Source: CF-46 sp042408445 (GTDB taxonomy: Bacteria; Chloroflexota; Limnocylindria; Limnocylindrales; CSP1-4). From it: DNA of 64,000 bases. The position numbers and the translations under genes were made by a program. The notes below the pieces were generated by a model. The model worked only from the letters and a program-made list of their open reading frames with translations, was not told the DNA's origin and made no database searches. Below are positions 58,014 through 64,000 of this stretch, one piece after another (the first letter of the stretch is position 1; every line of letters begins with the position of its first letter). The DNA lies in assembly GCA_042408445.1 (NCBI GenBank), contig JBHORC010000040.1:1-64000 (forward strand), read 5' to 3'.

Positions 58014-59003
58014 CTACGCCGCGCCGGCGGTCGGGGTGGTGCCCTCGTTGTGGACGAAGACGGGCAGCGACGTCGTCCGCCCGGCGGGAGTGGCCGCGCC
58101 GGCCAGCGCGTCCTGTGCCAGCTCGTCGGCGCGCGCTGCGGCATCGGGCGTCCCCGCGATCTCGAGCACACGGCGGGCGACGTCCCGCAGGTCCTCGATC
58201 GGCGTCGACGTTCCGCCGGTGATCCCGATGATCTCGCGGCCGTCGAACACGCCCGGATCCGTGAGGTCCCGGGCGCCCTCGATCTGGAGCGCCGGCTTCC
58301 CGGCGATGCCGACGAGCCGCGTGAGCTCCTTCGTGTTCGCGCTGGAACGACCACCGACCACGACCATCAGGTCGACGTCCCGGGCCGCCTCGACCGTGTC
58401 CTCCTGGCGGCGGATCGTCACCGGGCAGACCGTGTTCACGATCTTCAGCTCATGGCTGCGGCCGACCATGAAGGCGGCGAGCTTCTCGAACTTCCAGGGC
58501 GGCTGGGTGGACTGGGAGATCAGCGCCATCCGCTTCTTGCGGGGAACTTTCGCCTCCCACTCGTCCTCTTCGTCGACGACGATCGCGTCCGGCGCGAAGC
58601 CGAGCATCCCGACGACCTCGGCGTGGTTCGGCGTGCCGAGCAGGACGATCGTGTAGCCCTCGTCGACGAGCCTCGTCAGCTCCCGATGCTCCTGGATGAC
58701 CCAGGTGCAGGTCCCGTCGATCACCTCGAGGCCGCGGGCGTTGGCGCGCTCCATGACGTCCGGCCGAACGCCGTGGGCCCGGATCACGACGGCCGCCCCG
58801 TGATCGACGTCGTCCAGCGCCTCGACCGTCTCGATCCCGAGCCGTTCGAGATCGGCGATCACGCCCTCGTTGTGGACGACCTGGCCGAGGGTATGGGTCG
58901 ACTTGCCCGCAGCGCGGGCCTCCTTGGCCTTGTCGATCGCCTCGCGCACGCCGTAGCAGAAGCCGGTTCGCCGGGCGATCCGGATCTCCCGGACGGTTCC
59001 CAT
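58014..59003 (-). CDS. ispH: 4-hydroxy-3-methylbut-2-enyl diphosphate reductase
   Basis: A 329-residue IspH, the last enzyme of the MEP isoprenoid route. The three cluster Cys are in RRTGFCYGVREAI (C16), VIDGTCTWVIQEH and VNTVCPVTIRRQ; the His motifs QVVHNEG and GTPNHAEVVG are present, and GITGGTSTPIEDL closes the active site. A C-terminal extension is Ala/Asp-rich. A GATAAT element lies nine bases before the ATG. Confidence 0.95.
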   Translation of the reverse strand: MGTVREIRIARRTGFCYGVREAIDKAKEARAAGKSTHTLGQVVHNEGVIADLERLGIETVEALDDVDHGAAVVIRAHGVRPDVMERANARGLEVIDGTCTWVIQEHRELTRLVDEGYTIVLLGTPNHAEVVGMLGFAPDAIVVDEEDEWEAKVPRKKRMALISQSTQPPWKFEKLAAFMVGRSHELKIVNTVCPVTIRRQEDTVEAARDVDLMVVVGGRSSANTKELTRLVGIAGKPALQIEGARDLTDPGVFDGREIIGITGGTSTPIEDLRDVARRVLEIAGTPDAAARADELAQDALAGAATPAGRTTSLPVFVHNEGTTPTAGAA

Positions 59004-59012
59004 GTCGGCTTG

Positions 59013-59018
59013 ATTATC
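59013..59018 (-). promoter_or_regulatory. -10 element GATAAT, near-leaderless
   Basis: GATAAT on the minus strand lies nine bases before the ispH ATG, at the head of ispH-der-gpsA. Confidence 0.45.
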
Positions 59019-59066
59019 GCATGCGGCCTGCCGAATCCCGCCACCGGCGCCGAGCGAGACGATCGG

Positions 59067-59861
59067 TCAGGCCGGATCCGGGTCGTAGGGCCCGCGATGG
59101 CGGGGGTCGATGAGGCCGGCGATCCGCCGCATGATCGCGGTCGTCGCGAGGCCCTTGGCAGCCTTCCGATCCGTGTCCGCGGGAAGAACATCGCGGACAC
59201 GGAACGGGGAGCCGATTCGCATCGTCGCGTGGCGGCCCGGCGTCGGCAGCGGCCGTCCCTTCGGCCAGACGCGGTCCGTGTTCGAGATGCCGATCGGGAC
59301 GACCGTCGCGTTCGTCCGGAGCGCGAGCATCGCAAGGCCGTCCTTCGGGACCTGGAGCTGCGCGGTATCGCTGCGCGTGCCTTCGGGAAACACCATCAGC
59401 ACGTGGCCGGCCTCCAGGACGCGCTGGGCGAGCCGGAACGCCTCCACGTCCGCGCCCCCGCGGTCCACCGGCACGACGCCGCCGTTGCGAGCCATCCAGC
59501 CGACCACGGGCCACTCGAACATCTCCTTCTTGCCGAGCCAGTGGATCCGGCGGCCGAGCCGCTTCGTGAGCCAGGCGCCGACGATCACTGGGTCCGCGTT
59601 CGAGATGTGGTTCGCCGCGAGGATGAGGGGTCCCGTTCGCGGGATGGCGTCGACGTCGCCCTCGACCCGGACGCGGGTCACGGACCGCGCCAGCGTCCGC
59701 GCGCCGAAGGCGACGGTGCGGATGAGCGGGGTGACGTCGTCGCGAAGGAGCTCGTCGAGATCGATCCGCGGCTTCTCGCGGCGGCGGGTGTCAGGAGTGA
59801 CTTCGCGCGCGATCGCGTCGGAGGGCGTCGTCTCCGGCCCGCTCCCCTCGCCTGACGTCAT
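59067..59861 (-). CDS. plsC: 1-acyl-sn-glycerol-3-phosphate acyltransferase
   Basis: A 264-residue PlsC-type acyltransferase. The catalytic motif LAANHISNADPVIVG has the His-x4-Asp pair. It is followed by IHWLGKKEMFEWPVVGWMAR, GGVVPVDRGGADVEAF and VLMVFPEGTRSD. It acylates lysophosphatidate in phospholipid synthesis. It overlaps cmk by four bases and lies near gpsA, which makes its precursor. Confidence 0.92.
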   Translation of the reverse strand: MTSGEGSGPETTPSDAIAREVTPDTRRREKPRIDLDELLRDDVTPLIRTVAFGARTLARSVTRVRVEGDVDAIPRTGPLILAANHISNADPVIVGAWLTKRLGRRIHWLGKKEMFEWPVVGWMARNGGVVPVDRGGADVEAFRLAQRVLEAGHVLMVFPEGTRSDTAQLQVPKDGLAMLALRTNATVVPIGISNTDRVWPKGRPLPTPGRHATMRIGSPFRVRDVLPADTDRKAAKGLATTAIMRRIAGLIDPRHRGPYDPDPA

Positions 59862-60586
59862 CGCGGCCGCCCGTCTGGCGCTGCCGGCGCGGCCGCCGCG
59901 GTCCGGATCGCGCCGACGACCGCGTCGACCGTCTGCTCGAAGCTGTTCCCGTCGGTGACGATGTGCACGGCGTCGGGTGCGGGTCGGAGGGGCGACACCG
60001 CGCGCGTGCTGTCGAGCACGTCCCGACGCTCCAGCTGGGCGAGGATGGCTCGGCCGGCGGCACTCGCCGGATCCACGCCACGTTCCTCGGCGCGCCGCCG
60101 CGCACGCTCCTCGACGGACGCATCGAGGAAGATCTTCAGGTCCGCGTCGGGCAGCACGACCGTGCCGATGTCGCGACCGGCCATCACGATCCCGCCCGGC
60201 TCCGCGGCCAGGGCGCGCTGCCGGTCGAGGAGCGCGGTCCTGAGCTCGGCGACGCCGGAGACGGCCGAGACGGCGTCATCGACCCGCGGCGTGTGGACGG
60301 CAGCGGTCACGTCGACGCCGTCGACGCTGACGTGGGCGAGGCGGCCGTCCCCGTCGGCCACCAGCTCGATCTCCGTGATGAGATCGACGAGCCGGCTCGG
60401 TTCCCCGGGCGTGCGATCCGTCGCCACGCCGCGTTCGAGGGCCAGCCACGTCGCGGCGCGGTAGAGCAGTCCGGTGTCACAGAACCGATACCCGAGGCGC
60501 AGCGCGGCCGCGGAGCCGACGCTCGACTTGCCGGAGGAGCCAGGTCCGTCGAGCGCGACGACGAGCTCCTGGTCAGGGCTGGACAC
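59858..60586 (-). CDS. cmk: Cytidylate kinase
   Basis: A 242-residue (d)CMP kinase. The P-loop ALDGPGSSGKSSVG is at 11-24, followed by FCDTGLLYRAATWLALERG, GIVMAGRDIGTVVLPDADLKIFL and the lid RRAEERGV with LERRDVLDSTRAVSPLRPA. The GTG start lies six bases after TATGCT, and any longer frame is Arg-rich nonsense. It is coupled to plsC (ATGA). Confidence 0.95.
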   Translation of the reverse strand: MSSPDQELVVALDGPGSSGKSSVGSAAALRLGYRFCDTGLLYRAATWLALERGVATDRTPGEPSRLVDLITEIELVADGDGRLAHVSVDGVDVTAAVHTPRVDDAVSAVSGVAELRTALLDRQRALAAEPGGIVMAGRDIGTVVLPDADLKIFLDASVEERARRRAEERGVDPASAAGRAILAQLERRDVLDSTRAVSPLRPAPDAVHIVTDGNSFEQTVDAVVGAIRTAAAAPAAPDGRPR

Positions 60587-60592
60587 GAACCG

Positions 60593-60598
60593 AGCATA
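60593..60598 (-). promoter_or_regulatory. -10 element TATGCT, leaderless-type
   Basis: TATGCT on the minus strand is exactly six bases before the cmk GTG. Confidence 0.5.
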
Positions 60599-60644
60599 CC
60601 GCCGGCGGACGCGGCGCCGGCCGCGACGGAGGTACCCGCGACGG

Positions 60645-61427
60645 TCAGCGAGAGCGGCCGCCGCCGCCTGCCAGCCCGCGGATCTCGGGCGCCTTGAGCG
60701 GCCGGACGCGGCCGCTCCGGAGGTCGTCGATGCGGACGGGCCCGATCCGGACCCGGACCAGCCGCTCGATCGGTGCCTCAACGGCCCCGAACATCCGGCG
60801 GAGCTGTCGCTTCCACCCCTGGCGAAGCGTGGCCCGGTACCAGGCGAGGCCCGGCGGCGGCGCGGGTGCGAGGAGGTCGGCCAGCCGGGACGTCTCGACC
60901 GCCGTCATCGGCCGGAGGTGGTGGAGCGTGGCGACGCCCTCGTCGAGCTCGATGCCGTCGCGAAGCGCGTCGATCTGGGCGTTGGACAGGCGATCCCGGA
61001 CCGCAAGCGCGTATTCCCGCTCCACGCCGAACCGGGGATGGAGGATCCGCTCCGACCACGCGCCGTCGTTCGTGAGGACGAGCAGGCCCTCGCTGTCCTG
61101 ATCAAGCCGCCCGACGGGATAGAGGCGGGCGCCGTCGGGGACGAGCGCGGTCGGGATCAGATCCAGGACGGTCGTGGCCGCGTGCCGATCCTGGGTCGTC
61201 GACGTGACGCCCGCCGGCTTGTGCAGGAGCAGATACGTCATCCGGGCGGCAGAGCCGATCGGAAGCCCGTCGACCTCGATGAGCGATCTGTCGGGATCGA
61301 CCTGTTGGCCGAGGGTGGCGCGCTTCCCGTCGACCTGCACACGACCGGCGGCGATCAGCTGCTCGCTCGCGCGCCGCGACGCGACGCCGGCCGCCGCAAG
61401 CACCTTCTGGAGGCGATCGGTCGCCAT
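60645..61427 (-). CDS. rluB: 23S rRNA pseudouridine synthase (RluB/RsuA family)
   Basis: A 260-residue pseudouridine synthase with an N-terminal S4 domain (RLQKVLAAAGVASRRASEQL). The catalytic motif VGRLDQDSEGLLVLTNDG carries the active Asp, followed by KEYALAV-like EREYALAV and RQGWKRQLRRMFGAV. Its ATG shares one base with the scpB stop (TGATG). rluB after scpAB is a widespread gene order. Confidence 0.93.
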   Translation of the reverse strand: MATDRLQKVLAAAGVASRRASEQLIAAGRVQVDGKRATLGQQVDPDRSLIEVDGLPIGSAARMTYLLLHKPAGVTSTTQDRHAATTVLDLIPTALVPDGARLYPVGRLDQDSEGLLVLTNDGAWSERILHPRFGVEREYALAVRDRLSNAQIDALRDGIELDEGVATLHHLRPMTAVETSRLADLLAPAPPPGLAWYRATLRQGWKRQLRRMFGAVEAPIERLVRVRIGPVRIDDLRSGRVRPLKAPEIRGLAGGGGRSR

Positions 61428-62134
61428 CAGGAGGCGTCCGGTCCGGGCGAGTCCGGAGCCGGTGCCGCGATCTCGGCGACCGGGGCCTTGCCTCCGTCGC
61501 CGTCGTCGCCGTCGGTGTCCGGCGACTCCTCGTCGACGAGCCGGGCCGCGACCTCGACATCGAGCGGTGGCAGCTCGTCGAGGCTCGTGAGACCGAACCG
61601 CTCGAGGAACTCGAAGCCCGTGCCGTAGAGGAACGGACGACCCGGCGCCTCCGACCGACCCAGCTCCACGACGAGCCGGCGATGCAGCAACGACCGGATC
61701 GTGTAGTCCGAGTCGACGCCCCGGATCCGCTCGACGGCTGACTTCGTGACGGGCTGGCGGTAGGCGACGATCGCGAGGGTCTCGAGCGCCGCGGGCGAGA
61801 GGCGGACCGCGTCGGCGCCGACATACCTCGCGATGAGCGTGCCGGCTTCGGGGGCGGTGACGAGCTCGACCCGATCCGCCGACAGGACGAGCCGGACACC
61901 CCGATCCGCCAGCGCCACCTCGAGGTCGCCGAGCCGGGCGTCGACCGTCGCGCGATCCACCCCGGCGACCGCGGCAATCTCGCGGCGGGTGAGCGGCCGC
62001 TCCGCGACGAAGAGCAGCGCCTCGAGCTGGGCCTCCGTCAGCTCGGCAGGCTGGGCGTCCTGCGAGGGGTTCGCCGGTGGCGCCGCCTCTTCGTCGGCTT
62101 GGGTGCCTGCCTCGATCTCGAACCCGTCGATCAC
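61427..62134 (-). CDS. scpB: Segregation and condensation protein B
   Basis: A 235-residue kleisin-associated ScpB with two winged helices: LEALLFVAERPLTRREIAAV and ETLAIVAYRQPVTKSAVERIRG, then SDYTIRSLLHRRLVVELGRS and FLYGTGFEFLERFGL. Acid/Gly-rich ends extend both termini. The GTG start overlaps the scpA stop (GTGA). It forms the SMC-ScpAB condensin. Confidence 0.95.
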   Translation of the reverse strand: MIDGFEIEAGTQADEEAAPPANPSQDAQPAELTEAQLEALLFVAERPLTRREIAAVAGVDRATVDARLGDLEVALADRGVRLVLSADRVELVTAPEAGTLIARYVGADAVRLSPAALETLAIVAYRQPVTKSAVERIRGVDSDYTIRSLLHRRLVVELGRSEAPGRPFLYGTGFEFLERFGLTSLDELPPLDVEVAARLVDEESPDTDGDDGDGGKAPVAEIAAPAPDSPGPDAS

Positions 62135-63060
62135 GCGAACGACTCCAGGGTCTCGTCGAGATCCCCCTCGTCCGCGAGGCCTTCGTCGTCCCTGCCCGGC
62201 GCACCGCGCTCGGCGGCCGTCGTCGCCCGGGCCACGATTGGTCCCCAGGGCGCCTCCTGCGTCACGACGATCTCGCGGCGCTTCATGAGCTCGAGCATCG
62301 CGAGGAACGTCACCGCGACGACGACCCGGTCACGGACGCCCCGCAGGAGGTCCTGCAGCACGACGGGGCCTGCACCCCGGAGCGCCTCGCGGATGATCGC
62401 GGCCCGCTCCGTGAGGGTGATGGACCGCGGCACGACCTCCGGTGGCGGCGGCGGCGGCGCCACGGTCGACGCCAGCCTCGCGAGGGACCGGGTGAGCACC
62501 CGGGGATCGAGCGGCGGCGCGTCGGAAGGGCGCGCTCCCGCGAGGCCCGCGGCCGTTGCCGCCGCCGGCTCGCGCCGGAACAGGCCGACGCGGATCACCG
62601 CGAGATCCTGGAGCGCGCGGCCCGCGTCGCGGTGGGCGCGGTAGAGCAGCAGTCGCGCGCGGAGCTCTGCCTCCGGATCCGGCCCCTCGTCGAGGAGCGC
62701 GCCGGGCGCCGCTTCCTCGCGTCTCGGCAGGATCGCCCGGCTCTTGATCAGGATCAGCTGGCTCGCAACGGCCACGAACGCGCTGATGTTGCCGAGCCGG
62801 TCCGTCTCGAGCGTCGCGAGCGCATCCAGGTAGGCGTCGGCGAGTGCGCCCAGCGGCACGTTCACGACGTCGAGCTGGCGGGCCTCGATCAGCGCCAGGA
62901 GCAGGGCCAGCGGGCCGTCGAAGCTCGCGAGCCGAACCTGCGTGGCGGTCTCCGGCCGGCGCCCAACACCGAACGCGACGGCGGGAGCAATGGACGGGCG
63001 CTCGTCCTGGAGGTCGTCCGGCGACAGCCCGTCGGCCACCGCCGATGCGTCAACCGCCAT
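62131..63060 (-). CDS. scpA: Segregation and condensation protein A
   Basis: A 309-residue kleisin. The N-terminal helix motif VRLASFDGPLALLLALIEAR is followed by DVVNVPLGALADAYLDAL and ASQLILIKSRAILPRRE, then a C-terminal winged helix (VTFLAMLELMKRREIVVTQE). A Pro/Ala-rich central linker carries PPPPPP. The ATG shares one base with the upstream stop; a longer Arg-rich frame is rejected. Confidence 0.94.
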   Translation of the reverse strand: MAVDASAVADGLSPDDLQDERPSIAPAVAFGVGRRPETATQVRLASFDGPLALLLALIEARQLDVVNVPLGALADAYLDALATLETDRLGNISAFVAVASQLILIKSRAILPRREEAAPGALLDEGPDPEAELRARLLLYRAHRDAGRALQDLAVIRVGLFRREPAAATAAGLAGARPSDAPPLDPRVLTRSLARLASTVAPPPPPPEVVPRSITLTERAAIIREALRGAGPVVLQDLLRGVRDRVVVAVTFLAMLELMKRREIVVTQEAPWGPIVARATTAAERGAPGRDDEGLADEGDLDETLESFA

Positions 63061-63551
63061 CACGATGCCTCGTCGGCCAGGCGCAGCCGCTCGCCGGCCT
63101 CGGGATCGATCGGGTGATCCTGGTGTCGGATCAGCTCGACCGTTCGCGGCGAGCAGCCTGCCGCGGCCGCGAGCCCGGCGGACGCTTCGGCGTGCACACG
63201 GAGCCGGGCGATCGCCGCGCGCCAGCTCGGCAGCAGCGAGGCCGCGTGCCAGATCCACGTTCCGTGCCGCTGCCCGAGCGCATACGCGATCCGCGGCCCG
63301 ACGCCGGTGTCGCCCTTCGCACAGTCATGGAGCAGCCCCGCGGCGAGGACCTCGGGATCGCTGCAGCCGTCGCGCCGCAGCCACGCGACCACGTCGAGCC
63401 CGTGCCGCCGATCGGCGACGTGCATGCCATCAAACAGGGCGAGCTCGGCCGGTTCCAGCCATGCGGCGAGGGATGCGCGCTCGGCCGGTGAGACCTGTGC
63501 CCGGAGATGGGCGATGGTCTGGCGAGCCTTGTCAGCCCACCAGGAGGCCAT
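63060..63551 (-). CDS. HD-domain phosphohydrolase-like protein
   Basis: A 163-residue HD protein with DRRHGLDVVAWLRRDG (first His), LLHDCAKGDTG (the HD pair) and LIRHQDHPID near the end. It is probably a small metal-dependent phosphohydrolase; substrate unknown. Its start overlaps the 3' end of the site-2 protease gene by 20 bases, and its stop overlaps scpA. Confidence 0.82.
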   Translation of the reverse strand: MASWWADKARQTIAHLRAQVSPAERASLAAWLEPAELALFDGMHVADRRHGLDVVAWLRRDGCSDPEVLAAGLLHDCAKGDTGVGPRIAYALGQRHGTWIWHAASLLPSWRAAIARLRVHAEASAGLAAAAGCSPRTVELIRHQDHPIDPEAGERLRLADEAS

Positions 63552-64000
63552 ACACCGCGTCCAGGATCGGGCCGATGACGCGCCCGAGGATCGAACCTCC
63601 GCCCAGGGGCACGATCAGCAGGATGATCAGGAAGAAGCCGTACTGGGCCAGGAAGGGCCGGACCTGCCAGGCGGTCCTCGGCGGGAGGTACGACAGGAGG
63701 ATCGCGCCGCCATCGAGCGGCGGGATCGGGATCAGGTTGAACAGACCCAGGATGATGCTGCCCTGGACGATGAACGAGAGAAGGCTCGCGATCTCGAACC
63801 CGTTCGACCCGCCGATGGTCGGGTTGGCGAGGAGCAGGCGCAACGGGATCGCGAACACGGCCGCGAGGAGGAGGTTGGACAGCGGGCCGGCGATCGCGAC
63901 GACGGCGTCGCCGTGGCGGCCGCGCAGGTTGCGCGGGTTGACCGGCGTCTGGGCGAACCCGAACGGGAAGCCGGTGATCAGCACCGAGAGGACGAGGATC
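63532..64000 (-). CDS. Site-2 protease family (M50) membrane protein, 5' end beyond window
   Basis: The visible 156 residues are the C-terminal part of a short-form M50 protease of the kind lacking a PDZ domain. DAVVAIAGPLSNLLLAAVF is the NPG-like helix, GLFNLIPIPPLDGGAILLSYL carries the third metal ligand Asp, and two further helices end the protein. The HExxH motif should lie upstream, outside the window. It heads the visible part of the HD-scpA-scpB-rluB run. Confidence 0.88.
   Translation of the reverse strand, partial: ILVLSVLITGFPFGFAQTPVNPRNLRGRHGDAVVAIAGPLSNLLLAAVFAIPLRLLLANPTIGGSNGFEIASLLSFIVQGSIILGLFNLIPIPPLDGGAILLSYLPPRTAWQVRPFLAQYGFFLIILLIVPLGGGSILGRVIGPILDAVYGLLVG

Noticed and set aside
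55858..58656. 932-codon open frame on the plus strand
   Set aside because: It runs antisense across gpsA, der and ispH; no recognisable motif.

Overview
The window is a gene-dense, high-GC bacterial chromosome segment (roughly 68-70% GC by eye) with about 65 protein genes, three tRNAs and almost no intergenic space. The gene mix points to a Chloroflexota-type organism, perhaps the Limnocylindria/Ellin6529 group. It includes DUF951 and DUF881 proteins, a peptidase-MA metalloprotease, TrpB2, TIGR01906, mycobacterial-style EtfD and F420-type oxidoreductases. An actinobacterium-like high-GC lineage cannot be excluded without a phylogeny. I saw no rRNA, CRISPR array, IS transposase or replication origin.

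Layout. 1-4.2 kb (minus): infC with an apparent AUA start, a HTH/PD-(D/E)XK gene bracketed by palindromic repeats, and thrS behind a T-box riboswitch and tRNA-Val. 4.4-8.4 kb: two small lipoproteins, two methyltransferases and a flavin oxidoreductase. 8.4-17.8 kb: a long minus-strand operon with substrate-binding protein, MA metalloprotease, two DUF881 proteins, DUF951, MFS transporter, asparaginase and amidohydrolase. 18-20.5 kb: cysS, converging on a glycosyltransferase whose N-terminus looks like the CysRS C-terminus. 20.6-29.3 kb: DUF885 metallohydrolase, F420-type enzymes, a DUF3618/YqjE-like membrane cluster, a pair of small related coiled-coil proteins and a rifampicin-monooxygenase-like enzyme. 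29.4-33.4 kb: tRNA-Arg, a VanW protein and a thiol-redox operon (DUF836, CcdA, TlpA). 33.5-36.6 kb: nrdR, an intein-split dcd and an MBL hydrolase, under a pair of NrdR boxes. 36.7-42.6 kb: etfB, etfA, acyl-CoA dehydrogenase and EtfD, a fatty-acid oxidation electron-transfer set. 42.6-47 kb: molybdenum-cofactor genes moaB, moaC and moeA, then a CBS site-2 protease and a TIGR01906 membrane protein. 47-53 kb: assorted enzymes and small proteins. 53.1-64 kb (minus): tRNA-Pro, TrpB2, DinB, then a housekeeping run of gpsA, der, ispH, plsC, cmk, rluB, scpB, scpA, HD protein and a second site-2 protease.

Two expression habits recur. Within operons, neighbouring genes overlap by four bases (NTGA) or one base (TGATG). 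At many transcription-unit starts a TANNNT-like -10 element lies only 6-9 bases before the start codon, with no Shine-Dalgarno sequence, which implies leaderless mRNAs. Genes lying inside operons or behind T-box or long leaders usually have a recognisable Shine-Dalgarno sequence.

The most unusual item is an in-frame 346-residue intein inside dCTP deaminase. It has the Trp-Cys-Thr signature and missing residue-1 nucleophile of class 3 inteins, and sits exactly at the catalytic Ser of the host enzyme. All calls come from reading the sequence; no database search was run.
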